A DNA stretch of 64,000 nucleotides from Cryptomeria japonica (lineage: Eukaryota > Streptophyta > Pinopsida > Cupressales > Cupressaceae): NCBI RefSeq assembly GCF_030272615.1, contig NC_081415.1:600613644-600677643 (forward strand), given 5' to 3'. The notes below the pieces were generated by a model that saw only the letters and a list, made by a program, of their open reading frames with translations, searched no databases and was not told where the DNA came from. The position numbers were made by a program, and so were the translations under genes. Shown piece after piece: positions 34,550-46,753 of the stretch. Each line of letters begins with the position of its first letter. Position 1 is the first letter of the stretch.

Positions 34550-35768
34550 CCTTCCTTCAAACCTATCCCATAATTAGAAGTGAAACTTTATATGATAATC
34601 AGCTCGTTATACCATTACTGTTGATATCCTATATAGACCAGGTCTGGATAACACTCTCTTAAGGTGTCTTGAATGTGAAGAAGCTAAGAAAGTTCTAAAT
34701 GAAGCCCATGAAGGTATTTGTGGCACACACTCAAGTGGTCTTACATTGGCCAAGAAACTCATTTGATTGGGGTAATATTGGCCTAGTATGGAAAGATATT
34801 CCTTTATATTTTCTAAAAAGTGTAAACAATGTCAGATTCATGGGAATCTCATTCATGCACCGGTGCAAGAACTGCATCCTCTGGTAGGATCATGGCCATT
34901 CTCTCAATGGGCATTACATCTAGTGGGAAAGATAAATCCTTCAAATTATAATGGATGCAAATTCATTTTGACTGCAACTGAATACTTCACTAAATGGATT
35001 GAAGAAATACCCTTGATAATAGTGACAGGAAAACAAATCTCATCATTTATCCTAAACTACATAATCTGTAGCTATGGTGTTCCCATGACCATTATCACTG
35101 ATATTGGATGACTTTTCAAAAATCAAAATGTGAAAAAATTATGTGAGCGATTCTAGATCCAACATAGGTTCTCAACACCATATTATCCACAAGGAAATGG
35201 TCAAGCTGAGGCATCAAATAAAACAATCATCAAGATTTTGAAGAAGACGATCAATGAGGCTAGCAAAGACTGGCATGTTCAGTTCAACCCTGCTCTATGG
35301 GCATATTGCACTATCATCCATACACCAACGAGGGAAACTTTGTATTTCCTTGTGTAGGGTTTAGAATCAATCTTACGAGTTGAAGTAGAGATTTCCTCTC
35401 TATGAGTATCATTGAAAGGACTTATCCCAGAAGAACAACAACGAGTCTCTAGGCTACAAGAATTATAATTGATACAAGAACATCGCCAAAATGCTTCAGA
35501 TCACTTGAAGGCATATCAACAGAGAATGGTGAGAAGCTACAATCATAAGGTCAAGCCCAAAGTTTTTCAGATAGGAGATCTTGTTCTAAGAGAAAATCCA
35601 CGCAACCAACAAGACTGAGAGAAAAAGGGCAAATTTGAGCCAAATTGGTTGGGTCATTTTGTCGTAGTAGCAGCATATGGATCAGGAACATACTAATTGT
35701 CTACACTAGAGGGTGAATGGTTCAATCAACATATCAATACCATGCATCTCAAGAAGTTATATGCCTGA
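34550..35768 (+). pseudogene. giant element integrase (broken)
   Basis: The N-terminal zinc region is scrambled across frames (34550-34800). The core reads ELHPLVGSWPFSQWALHLVG, where the first catalytic D (usually WGxDxxG) is H. Then SYGVPMTIITDIG with the second D (about 35092-35100), and YYPQGNGQAEASNKT with the catalytic E (about 35181-35225). The C-terminal part has KVFQIGDLVLRENPRNQQ, then EPNWLGHFVV and HINTMHLKKLY. Numerous stops. It ends at TGA 35766-35768. Confidence 0.93.
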
Positions 35769-36640
35769 AATATCAACAAAATAACATAAAAAGTATAAAA
35801 GCAGCAAAATACAAAAAAAGAGTACAAAAGAGAAAATCACTAAAAAGAAGAAAAGTGGAAAAATACAAAAACAATGAAAACAATGAAAAATCAAATATAT
35901 AAAAAAATGCAATAAATTTAGATGGTGAAAACCTAGCAAACATGCTCTATCTAATAGTTGGCTCTTCTATCTATGAGTTTGCCTTTTTCTTTCGCATCCA
36001 TTTGACCTAAGCCATTAGCAAAAATCTGCAGCTCACAAAGCTTATCAAACATGGGCATACTTAGCATAGTCACTGTCCTTTCTTATCTAAACAATTATCT
36101 GCATTACATCCCACCATGGTTTAGATTATTATTGTACATCCAAAATAAAGTTTGTTTCTAGCCGGGGGCAAAAATCTAGAACTTAGCTAGGGGCAACATT
36201 GAAATCTAGAAAATCCAAAAACATCGGAAAACTTAGAAAAACCAAAAACAATAGGATTTTTAAACAGACGACAAGTAGTAAGGTAACAAGGCTTAAACAA
36301 AATTAGGATATCCAACAAATCAAATCGTGAAACTCAGAATTTGGAGATTCAACAAGCAATTGACAACACATATCAACAATCATTAATCAGGATGATTATA
36401 TCTACTTTTGAGAACATATGTGTAACATGCATGATTCAATGTTTGTATCTTGATTGTTGCTAATCATGTACCTTATGCAACTCAATGATCTTCAAAACTA
36501 GAGGAGCTATGATGGGGCATGGCTATTTTTCTTTGTCTGCCATTTGTGGTTTATCTCTTAGTAATGTATGTACTTGTCTAAGGACATGATCACCAAAAAT
36601 ATCATCAAGGACGTGTCGAGTCATATATGAAAGAGGATAA
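35769..36640. other. post-pol region of giant element, no gene
   Basis: Starts A-rich with repeated aaaaagaaaa runs, then ordinary AT-rich DNA. The phrase agctatgatggggcatggct lies near 36507. I see no reading frame with family similarity. Confidence 0.55.
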
Positions 36641-36647
36641 TCCTTGT

Positions 36648-36785
36648 CTGTTATGCAAGAAATACTCAGGTCATCTTGGTTCTTTATACCTAGATGCTTG
36701 TATTAACTTGCTAAATCAAAATCCATGTAAGAAGTACTCAGGTCATCTTGAATCCTTATATCAAGATGCTTGTATTTTCTTACAA
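36648..36785 (+). repeat. 72-bp tandem duplication
   Basis: ctcaggtcatcttg occurs at 36665 and 36737 within two copies of a 72-bp unit that also share agatgcttgtatt. Confidence 0.85.
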
Positions 36786-36954
36786 CATTTTAAAAGCTAA
36801 ATGATGCATTTAGGCACTGTTTCAAAAAAAATGTTGAAAAGATTGCAATATAATTTAGGTCTTTGTATTATAAGCATTCATCATCAGTAGGGATCAATGG
36901 TTGAAATAATGATTGAGTATACTTGGATAAACAAAAACAATTTCATTTGCATAA

Positions 36955-37460
36955 TAAAATCATTCATATTAGGATCATTTGCATTCATCCAGATTCATTT
37001 ACCTTTTCTGAAGATCATCTCATTTTTAATTAGGTGCATTTCATTAAATCATCAATCATGGTAAAATGCATTAGTTTCATTTCATTCATTTAGGTTCATT
37101 TGCATTTAATTAATTCGCAACATTTCATCATATCATCATTATAAGCATTTAGTATCATTTTCATCATTTTATAAATACCATTTTCATACCATTTCATTCA
37201 TAAGCATCATATCATCTATACACATCATCTATATCATTATATATATATACATCATCAATAGGCATCACATGTATATTAAAAACTATCTCATCATAGTATC
37301 ATTATAAGAATCTCATAAATCAAATAATATCATAGAAACATGTCATCATCATCAATGCATACATTAGAAAAGAAAAGAAAGATCATAATCATCATCATAA
37401 ATGCATATAACTCATCATGTATCATAATCATCTGGCTCATCTAAGGATCTAATCTGTATC
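36955..37460. repeat. low-complexity ATCATTT-rich tract
   Basis: Half a kilobase dominated by atcattt, catttc and tatcatcat words, including atatatatata near 37239. Not coding. Confidence 0.75.
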
Positions 37461-37489
37461 ATTATCTCCTAATCATCAATATGGTAGAT

Positions 37490-39740
37490 GTGTTGGTTCC
37501 CAAATTGGGTTTTATGCTTTAAAAGCCACCAATACACTCAATCCAATTTCTATGAAGCAACCAACTTCAATTATGGAAATTATCACAAGGATTGGACCAA
37601 CTAACAAGTATATAAGATCCTTTTGCACTTTAGGCTCTACAAAACTAGGGAGGGTGATCCCTTAATGCCTTCACAATTTTCTTCATCATACTTGCAAATG
37701 ATAATAAACTAGCATTAATATAAAGCATATTATCTCATCAAAGAGGCTTAACAAAGAGGGATAATGCTAAAGGATGACTATTCCTCAGTGATCCTCAACC
37801 ACCTGGAGAAATGATCATAATACAACACAACAATACTGACATAGCATATAGTTCTCATAAAAGGCTCAACAAAGATGGAGAAAACTCAACCAATTTGGAG
37901 CTATGAGACTGTTTGGCTCACACACATACTTAAAATGTAAAAATATTCTGATTATTTAAACAATATTGTAGCAAGAACTAATGATTTTGACAACAACACT
38001 GACTGTTACTACAATTGCAAGTTGTGATCAGTGCCTCATTCCATTGGGAAACTTGAAACCATGAAAATATGAGATGGCATATGATAAGATTTTATCCAAT
38101 AGATTTTAGATCCAAGATAATACTGCCTTATAGTATATCTCATCAGTGATTTAAACCCAGAATTTCTTACCAAAATCCTTGCATAAGACCTATCATTTTG
38201 CAACTCTATTTAGCAATTTAATTGACCCCTTGGACCAAAGCATAAACAGAAAGTCACATACATCACAACAATGCACTGAATAAAAAGAACCCTTGGCTAA
38301 TTTCATTCAAAAGATGATAGAGTTACACACTGGAGAGAAACTAGATCTGAACCATATCTTCCATTTTATTTAAATGCTACCTCTGACAAATAACATTTTA
38401 CACTCCATCTTTCAAATAGCTTGCAAAAACTTGAACACTGAACTCAATATAAAGTTTTCTCTGCAAATGCCTTACACATTGCTAAAAAATAATTAGTTTA
38501 CTACATGGATCTAAAGAACTCTGGATAAGAAACCATTTACAAACCCTGTGCAGAAGAAACTTTTAGAACCTTTTCAAAAAAGAAGAAAGGAAAATATATA
38601 GAAGAAGAAGAAAACTCCAAATTTGTTCGAACTTTGCCACATGTCTTCTTCAATTCGGATCTATAGATTACACCTGTCCTCCCTCTCTCCTCTTCCTGCA
38701 ACAGAAAGCATTCCCTCATTGCCTTGACTTGCACTTTCCAAAATATCTTTCAATTGAAAATATTCCCCCTGCTGAGTCTTTCTTTCCCGTGAATGCCTTT
38801 TCTAACTTGATAAGTTGCTGCACTTTATAAAATATTTCCTTCTCTAAGTAAAATTTTACTCTGTCCTTTTACTTCACCTTCAGTGAAAAGAATACTCCAT
38901 TTAAAAGTGAAAGAGGTTCACTTTTATGTGCATAACAATATTTATGCTTACCATACAATAACATATATTTTCCTTTGCATAAATATTCCAAATGTATTTC
39001 ATATATGTTGGTAACAAAAGGTCTCTCAATCTTTTTTACTTTTCCACTAGCAACTGACCCCTTGTTTTTACCTTTTGACATGATGAAATAAAACAACCTC
39101 CTTGGTACACATCTCCTGTATGTGAAAATCATTACATTTCACACTCATTTTATATTTTTGTGAATATGCACTATCTTGGTGAAAGCTTTTCTTTAACTTG
39201 AGTAATGTTCAATCTACAACACCTTTACTAAAATATTTCACTTCATGCTTGCTTACCAAAGTATTGCACAATCACTGGAAATAATTACTCAGATCTTATT
39301 TATTTCTCCTGAGGAAATTTTACTTTGGTAAAAGTAGTACACTTTACTACTATATTCTTACCTTTCACTGAAACACTTTCCCCATTATCTCTTTTATTTC
39401 CATATTTATTGGAATGATTATGCACTGGGAACAACCTACGTGAAAATGTTTTCACCACTGAGTGAAAAAGAACTATTACCTTGTTGCCATTCACTCAAAT
39501 ACTTTGGGACCTTTTCCATTTTGCAAACAATTATTCCAAAACATTTAGGCATTTTAAATTAAAAAAATCCCAAGTCTTTTACACTTTGAGAAAAATCAAT
39601 TTTATACTATCTCAAACTCCACTTTAATTTTATAATCTGAATTTCCACATTTTGTATTTCATGTCTGTATATATGGAAATTTCACTCCAACATTACTCAA
39701 GCAGCCCTTATGTTTTGATGGACCCATCAAATATGTGACG
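37490..39740. other. 3' region of giant element, unassigned
   Basis: 2.25 kb without recognised genes. A TGTTGG at 37491 and a CAACA near 39688 could suggest an inserted LTR, but no matching target duplication is present. Minus-strand open frames at 38537-38734, 38869-39132 and 39300-39494 match nothing. Confidence 0.45.
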
Positions 39741-39744
39741 TAGC

Positions 39745-40230
39745 AACACCATGCCATCTCCTAGCCTAACGTTGTTAGTGGCCCCACCGTCAGTCTTCTT
39801 GGTTAGCTCGGGACACGTGGCATCATCTTGTGATGTCGCGGTCCATAAACTTCTTGCATTTTCCTTCACAGGGTTACGAGGGTTGTTGGATCTGTTTGCA
39901 CTTTACCTTTGGCCACAGTGCCTACCAAGCTTTGCAAATTTAAAAGTCGAGCACCTTTTTTCCTAGATTATAACATCGTCATCCATTGAAAGACATGCAA
40001 ATTGATGGAACCATTAGTAGTCTGGTCTTTACCTCTTGAGAACCGGTAACATTAAAGGTTTGAAAAATCAAATAGTCGGCTTAACCTTCTCTGCCAAGGA
40101 CACGTGGCATCATCTCATGATGTCGCGGTCCATAATCTCCTTGTACTTTCGACTGCAGGGTTGTGCGAACCGTAGGATCTGCTCACGATTTACCATAAAG
40201 TCATCGGAAAACATATAAGACTTTAGACAT
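39745..40230 (+). repeat. 287-bp tandem repeat with CACGTG boxes
   Basis: ggacacgtggcatcatct occurs at 39811 and 40098, followed in both by gatgtcgcggtccataa and later a pyrimidine-rich tract ending cagggtt. Each copy has a CACGTGG, the G-box core bound by plant bZIP and bHLH factors. Moderately diverged. Higher G+C than the surroundings. Confidence 0.82.
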
Positions 40231-40239
40231 AGGAAAAAT

Positions 40240-40600
40240 TAAGCACTAGCACAAAAAATATATTAAACGAGACCCGCCTAGGATAACTGTACATGCAATC
40301 TTAGGAAAATACAAAGGGGCTGATCGAAATGAACTTAATGCCTAGGAAAAACAAAAGGCCCCTCCAATGGTAACAGATAATCATGTAGAAATCATAATAT
40401 GAACATCATCATCACATCATCATGCATGAATAACAGAATAACGATCATAGAATAGTATGATATAGAGTCCATCAAATGTCCACATATCATCATAAAGCAT
40501 AAAAAATGTCCAAGTGTATAATGATATCAACAAAAATCATCAATAGTGTACAAACGTCCCATGATACAACAATAAAAGATACAAATCAAGTCTCAAATCA
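40240..40600. other. spacer with atcatc-rich low complexity
   Basis: catcatcatcacatcatcat near 40403-40424. No gene. Confidence 0.5.
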
Positions 40601-40639
40601 TGTGGCACTGCCACCTGAATCCGTGTGCATCTGTCGAGA

Positions 40640-42900
40640 AGGGTGTGCCCCACTTGATGGTCCTACCCTAGGATCTGGATCTTTGTCTCGGCTAGGTGGT
40701 CCCATGACACCACCACTCTCTGTCTAGCCCTATCTGCCCAATCGTTGTGTGGAGACATAATTGCCTGCTCTTTGGCTAGGAAGAACCACACTCTTATATA
40801 GACCACGCCAGTGTGCAATCTCCTTCCTAGCACAAACCAAAGATCTAACTGTATCACCTAATAGAGCACCTGAACCAAACTACTAAATCTGCTCTAGTGT
40901 ACTCTCTTCTCGATCATACCTCTCAATGGTAGTATCTCTCTCAAGAGTCAGAGCCTAAACATGTGCCTATAACTATGCAATCTGTGCTTTCAAGCTAGTA
41001 GTGTCATCATGCATTTGTCCCTCATCACCCCCTGCCTATACCTATGACATATCCTGTATCAGCTCATCCTCTCCACCAACCTGTCCCTCAGCCCTATCCC
41101 CACCCGCTGGATCCTTTACTGTTGCGACTCTAGTGATCCTATGCCTAATAAGTGGCACATCATTCTCAGAATCCTCCTCATCAAATCCCCCATGAGCAGC
41201 CAATACACCAGGATCAGGACAAACCTGCCCAAAATCAATACCTCCTCCGCTCTTACTCTCCTTGCCTCCATCCTGAAACCTAACTCTCCCAGTTGGTCGG
41301 CCTCCATCTCTGCCACCCAATCGGCCTCTATCCCCCTCTCCCCAACCTCCAACCCTGCTTCCATCCCTACCTACCAAAGGTAGTGGTCCACCCCTGTCGT
41401 GATAACCAAATGGTCCTCCTCATACTCATGGATGACCACCTCTCCTACCACCCCTCTTGCCTCCTCTGCCATCATCCCCCTCCTCCCCATCCCTTCCTCT
41501 GCCACCCCATCATCTTCATCTCCTCCTCTGTCGGGGATCATCCTCATCATCATCATCCTCATCTCCAAAGCTAGGTGGAGGATCTATTGGATTTGTGATC
41601 CTAGGGAAAGGATGTGCTGCTAGAAATCGGGCATACTCACCAGTGGAACCTGCATCCAAAACATGTGGTAATAAATCAAATGGAACCATGTGTAATGAAA
41701 TAAACTCTATGTAAGTTGTGTCAAAAGAAAGAGAAGGGCCCCAATCTCGCCTATCCTTGTATGTCTGAGCATACAAGGCAACACCCTATGACATCCCTTG
41801 TGGTCTACCAAACTGTCTCAAAACTTGAAAAATCAGTTGTCTCTATAACAAAAGGAGTCATGCCAATCAAGTATCTACTTTGCATGATGAAAGGTAACTA
41901 TCTTGCATCATCATGCCATTGCTCACAATCAACATAAGGCCTCCAAATCACTAAGTTCATAATGTCAACAACCCATCGCCATTACTCAAGCTTACCCAAC
42001 TTGTGCTAGGTAATCATGCCACTATACAAATAAACATATGGCTTCTCATCTACCCATACCCTATCATGAATAGGTTGTGTGATATCTATATGCTCCCAAC
42101 ACCAAACCTATAAAAGAGTCACTCTGGTAGACAGACTGGTTGCTCCGTCATACACAACTTGATGTAAATCATGATATAAATGAGCTAATACACAAACACC
42201 CTAGGCGTATCTCGTCCTATGTTGCATCATGCTCAGAAGAACCCTGCCCCATCCAACTAATAATCCTTAGGATCTCTTATCAAGGCAAATGAAACCTCCA
42301 ACTAATCTAGCCATAATGGAAGGAAAAGTGTCATAGTACATCAACATATCCTCCCATCTGATCTCTAAGCCATCAATTGACTCATCTCCAAAAATAGTCC
42401 TCAATGTTGTTGCACCTCCCATATCTCGATAATCATACTATACAAGCTCTCTGACAATGGGAATATGAAGAATCCTATATACATCCTCTAATGTCACATT
42501 GATCTCACTGGTGGGTAGGTGAAAGGAGTTGTGGTAACTATGCCACCTCTCTGCAAGAGATATCAATAATCCCTTGTTTATCTTGATATCGGGTATATAT
42601 AGATGTCTCAATCCGCAAGCATCAATATGGCTAATAATTGCAACATCTAGCTCTGGAACTAAGTGTCTCATCAACAGAAACCACCCACGATACTGCAGAA
42701 CATCTAATCTCTCATGTTTTGGCAACCAAGTGTGTCTAAGTCAATCAAATCATCTATCTTATCAATCAAATCATCTATCCTACCTACCAATATTATCTTA
42801 TCTATCAGACAATTTATGTAATCAATCAGCAAGTGGTACTCAGTTGCCTAAACTTATCAGCTCTTCATGAGAGACTAGATCGGTCTCTTCAAGCTTCTAT
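40640..42900 (-). pseudogene. antisense plant mobile domain ORF of giant element
   Basis: A minus-strand frame opposite to gag-pol. It holds YRGWFLLMRHLVPELDVAII, then LISLAERWHSYHNSFHLP and SEINVTLEDVYRILHIPI (42438-42700), the conserved start of a plant mobile domain (PMD). After one in-frame TAG (42438-42440) it reads WEDMLMYYDTFPSI, YAQGVCVLAHLYHDLHQVV and LSTRVTLL, a stop, then VWCWEHI. These match later PMD blocks. A tail at 41516-41776 reads SFDTTYIEFISLHMVPFD, then acidic Asp/Glu and Gly/Arg runs (41040-41560). It probably derives from the extra ORFs known in Tat-lineage elements. Its role is unknown. Confidence 0.8.
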
Positions 42901-43070
42901 TTGATCAACAACCATCAATCATGGTTATCAATCTATTAATTTTGCCAATATATCTGAGAATTATCAAACATCATCATTTTATCAATCAATCTATCTAATC
43001 AACATCACATCAAAAAATCATCAATTCATCAATTCATCAAGCAACATTGACTTATGATAGGACTAGAGAC
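42730..43070. other. ATCAATC-rich stretch upstream of antisense ORF
   Basis: Repeated tatcaatcaaatcatcta words (42744-42778) and related runs. It could be an intron or leader of the antisense transcript. Confidence 0.45.
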
Positions 43071-43079
43071 AAAAACGCT

Positions 43080-43385
43080 AAATCATATAACATATGCATG
43101 ATAACAGTGAGTATTTGTGCTAATAAAAAAAACAGTGAGTATTTGCGCTAATAAAAAAAGATGTGCTAAACAAAATGACAAGTGTGCAATAATGTAGAGC
43201 ACATGCGCTATTTTGTGCAAAAGCGTTATAAAAAACAACAAATGCATTCAAACTATGTGTGCATGCGCTAAAAAATCAAATGCGCAAAAATATCTTACAA
43301 AAGTGTGAAAATTAAGTGCAAAAGCACTAAAAATCTAAAAGCGCTATCAAACTTAGTAAAAGCAATAAAACTTTAAACAAATGCA
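43080..43385 (-). repeat. GCGCATTTG motif cluster 3 (inverted)
   Basis: About a dozen variants of the same motif as in the 5' leader, but on the minus strand: tagcgcatgtgc, gcgcatttgatt, tagcgcttttag, tagcacatc and so on. In antisense sense it lies upstream of the PMD core. Confidence 0.72.
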
Positions 43386-43774
43386 CGGAAAAAAGGGTTT
43401 CCTGGAGGAATAAAAAATGGAAATTTCAACAACACATAAACACATGCAAAAATTATGGAAAAACTGTACGACAAGACAAGATAAGGGTACCTATCGGGGT
43501 CCATACATTGCAGATCTCTGATATCTGTATAATCTCTCAAATCGATGATGCTCATAGGGGACCACCATCCTGACAGCTCAGCAAGAACTCCAAATTTCCA
43601 CTTAGCTCTCCAATGATCACTCTTTAAAAAGCCATCAGTGCAAATGATATGGAAATGGGCCCATCCATGTGTTATATAATTACCTTTTTGACCTAATGAA
43701 GGGTAATTAATTTTTTTTTTTAAAAGGAGAGGGGCATTTTCATGATCAATCTCCCGAGGGGGCACGCAATCCAC
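43373..43774 (-). pseudogene. possible first segment of the antisense ORF
   Basis: 133 open codons on the minus strand. They include HGWAHFHIICTDGFLKSDHW and ELSGWWSPMSIIDLRDYTDI, then RDLQCMDPDRYPY. The middle (about 43490-43710) looks protein-like, and the end is a hydrophobic run that looks non-coding. A gtaccct at the PYL junction could be a splice donor to the PMD core. I know no family for it. Confidence 0.4.
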
Positions 43775-43827
43775 ATTTCATCACTGACAGGGGCAATCAA
43801 AATCGAGAATTGATTTTTCTTTGAAAC

Positions 43828-43863
43828 AATGTTGTTGCAACAACATTTCAAAGAGGGGCAAAA
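43828..43863 (+). other. perfect 20-bp palindrome and polypurine tract
   Basis: aatgttgttgcaacaacatt (43828-43847) is its own reverse complement. Two bases later comes AAAGAGGGGCAAAA (43850-43863), which abuts the 3' LTR and is the expected plus-strand primer. Confidence 0.85.
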
Positions 43864-45081
43864 TGTATACACTCAAAAATTGTCTATGAATTATTAAATA
43901 AATATTTTTATTATTTATTTAATGATAATTTCCTCTAATAAATAATTAAATTGACAAGTTTAATTATTTAATTTATTTTAATCTTAGTTATTCTATTAAA
44001 TAATTAATTTGAAAAGATTAATTTATTTAATTCACTTTAGTTCTTATTCTTCTATTAATTAATTAAATTGGAACATTTTATTAATTGATTCATTATCCTT
44101 TTCTTCCAAATCAATTCAATCAAATATCTAAAATTTAATTATTCTCCATCTAATTCTTCTATAGTCTCATCCATTAAATAATTTTATAATTATTTAAATC
44201 TCCTTTTCCACCTCACTTCATCTCCACATCACTTCCTCTTTTGCCAATTCATCAATCATGTGGCTAAAGATATTAATATTTTTAAATATTAATAGATCAT
44301 TCATTTTCAACATTCAATACATAAATCAAAGAATGTCTACGTACACACATTTCTCAACTTCCTTATATTTTCTCCAACCTTCCTACATATTTGGAGGGAG
44401 TTGAGTCCACTTGTCCTCATATCCCTAAATCTTCTCCAACCATCCTATATTCTCTCAAGCCTTCATCCTCAGTCAAGGTGAGCCTTCTGACACTTGTCTT
44501 CTCCTTTCACCTTTTCCTCCATCTTGCAGGTGTAGGAGGAATTCCACTTTTATCTCACATCTCAACCAATGTTTTCATAGCCATCCAATCTACATGATTC
44601 AATCTCAATCGTTGATTTATGACACATGGGATTTTGCAAATAAAAAATCTATAAAAAGAGAGTTTCTCTAGCATTTTGAGACTAATAGTGATCTTCCAGT
44701 AGTCATTTTGCATCTGTGTGTTTTAAGCATTTTGAGTATCTGAGCATTTTAGGAATCTTTTTTATTATCGTGCATCATAGCATAAATCATTTTAGTTTGC
44801 ATAATCATATCCAACTATCAGTTATATGTTCATTCCACATTTTCCATCTTGGAAGCTACATAGTACATGTCTAAGAGCAATTATCTGCAACCAATAAAAA
44901 TGGGGATAGGACACAATGAGACTGGAGGGTAAAGGTATAATCTTTATATTTTCATGTTTTCTTCCTTTACTTTGTTTCATTGGTTGATATTTGGAGTTTT
45001 CCGGTAGCTTTCATTATCAATATTTGTTAAAAAATTAACCAATTCCAGGCTTATTCTGAAGTGAAATTCCAAGTTGATACA
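43864..45081 (+). repeat. 3' LTR of giant gypsy element
   Basis: Homologous to 24555-25751 with the same ends; it differs by scattered substitutions and a small insertion near 44005. It is followed by CAAGG. Confidence 0.95.
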
Positions 45082-45086
45082 CAAGG

Positions 45087-45253
45087 TAAGGGTCATTGGT
45101 TAACATTGACAAGGAAAGTAAAGGGACTTCTATTGGAAGGTTATAACAAAATCAAGATGATATATTTGATAAGATGGGATAAAATCATAAATATAAATGA
45201 AGGTGGCTCTAACATTCAAATTTCTTCAACAAATCATACCACACTTGGTCATA
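45087..45253. other. short host stretch between two insertions
   Basis: 167 bp between the giant element and the next LTR element. An open frame starting in the LTR (45061-45258) crosses it, but I recognise nothing. Confidence 0.5.
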
Positions 45254-45258
45254 GGTAG

Positions 45259-46383
45259 TGTTAGGCCCAATATGGAAAGCTAATGTACTGAGAGGGGAGG
45301 GGTGAATCAGTACTCCAAAACTTTTCTTGAATAATAACTTTACTGTTATGCATAAACAGAATAGTGCAGTAACATAAAATAAAGTTAAAGCAAATAGATA
45401 ACAATCATACATGATTCACTCCATAACACATATATTTTGGTTACGCAGAAACTCTTGGTTAGAGAGAAAAACTACGGTGGGGATGGAACCCACAACTTCA
45501 CTACTGCAATAATAAAGAGTGCTCGGTTAGAGCTACATTTTAGCTATTTCTGATAGCTTACCCTATTAGGAGTAACAAGATCAATTAGATCTACCTTGCT
45601 AAATGATTTTACAACATTTATTCTGAATGTTGCACCTAGTTAGAGGCTTTACAATTTATAGACTTGTTTAGAGTCTTTTACCCTGTTAAAGGTTTCTCTT
45701 TCAACTTCACAATATTACAATAAAATCATTACAAATATCTGCAACTTTACATTTGAAATTTTATAGCAGATTCTATGTGTTCAGAATAGATTACCTTGCT
45801 TATAGCATACCTTGGTAACCCATATAGTAACTCGGTAAACCCTTCTATTTACTCTGTTCTTCGACTATTCTTAGAAAAAATTTCTCAGTGACCTCTGTGT
45901 CTCTGTAACAGTCTTCTTACACACACATATACCCTTAACTCATGTTGTATAAATAGATCTCTTAAGACAGTGATCCAATTCATTGCTTCGATCTTACAAA
46001 CAAGATTCCTTGAATGAATAACTATACAAATTATTTCATTGGTTAGATTGATCTCAAAATCATACACAATCTTCTGGTGCAATTTCCAATGTAATAACGA
46101 TTAGATGTACCTCGATCTTGTAACACATTTTCATATGCATGTCCAGGTTCAATGTATCTGGTAACACGTTCCACTCGATGTATATCAACTCAGTGTGTCA
46201 TCTTTACTGCTCGGTAGTCATAAAAAGATACTCAGTAGACAACTCAGTGTATACTGCGTTCTGTGACTGCTTTTCTTCTGTAACCAACTAGACTGTGCAT
46301 ACCGACTTCTCTATGTATACTAACTAGAGTATATAGTATGACTTTGAATATAAAAACTAATGGCAACTTAATAAGTAGTGACA
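45259..46383 (-). repeat. 3' LTR of non-autonomous copia-type element
   Basis: TGTTAGGCCC...GTGACA, matching 52074-53196 throughout. A minus-strand TATA-like tatttatacaac lies near 45948. Confidence 0.95.
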
Positions 46384-46753
46384 ATCTCCCCTTTTGACAT
46401 TAGTTGAGATGTTCGACAAAAACTACTTTCAAAGTCATAACTCAAAAATCTATATACATTGCAAAGTGACTATACTTGTCAATATATACAATAGTCAATG
46501 AAATATTATATTTAGATATATATTCAGATATACTCCCCTTATCATTATACTATACATAAATTTGATTTTGCATGCTCAGTTCTGTGCTTGTGTGCTTTGC
46601 TTGCTGTCCTTGGATACTCTGCATATTCTGCTTGCTATACTCCCCTTGTATACAATACTCTGAATACTGTATCAAAACTATATCACTCCCTCAATATTTT
46701 ATATTACTCCCCTTATATAGTATCACTCCCCCTTTTTGACAAACATCAAAAAC
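46384..46753 (-). other. 3' untranslated region with several polypurine tracts
   Basis: AAAAGGGGAGA (minus) at 46385-46396 abuts the LTR. Further AGGGGAGT-type tracts lie near 46532, 46638, 46706 and 46726-46735. No gene. Confidence 0.75.

Larger units (their letters stand above)
24550..45086 (+). mobile_element. 20.5 kb Ty3/gypsy element, Tat-like, with CAAGG target duplication
   Basis: LTRs of 1,197 bp (24555-25751) and 1,218 bp (43864-45081) share TGTATACACTC...GATACA ends, and exact CAAGG flanks them (24550-24554, 45082-45086). In order: primer site, long leader, gag, protease, G-patch, RT, RNase H, a second RNase H, integrase, then an 8 kb 3' region with an antisense plant mobile domain ORF. 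RT-RNH-INT order marks gypsy. A second RNase H between RNH and integrase plus extra ORFs points to the Tat lineage. Every domain carries stops or frameshifts, so it is inactive. LTRs differ by several percent. Confidence 0.95.

Noticed and set aside
36955-37460. Possible centromeric or satellite repeat
   Set aside because: Only ATCATTT-type low complexity with no fixed unit length.
37491-39692. Possible nested LTR element starting TGTTGG and ending CAACA
   Set aside because: The flanking 5-mers (AGATG and TTACT) do not match, and I find no second LTR, primer site or coding region.
45885-46082. Repeated open frame also seen at 52596-52895
   Set aside because: It lies inside both LTRs and owes its duplication to that; no protein family.
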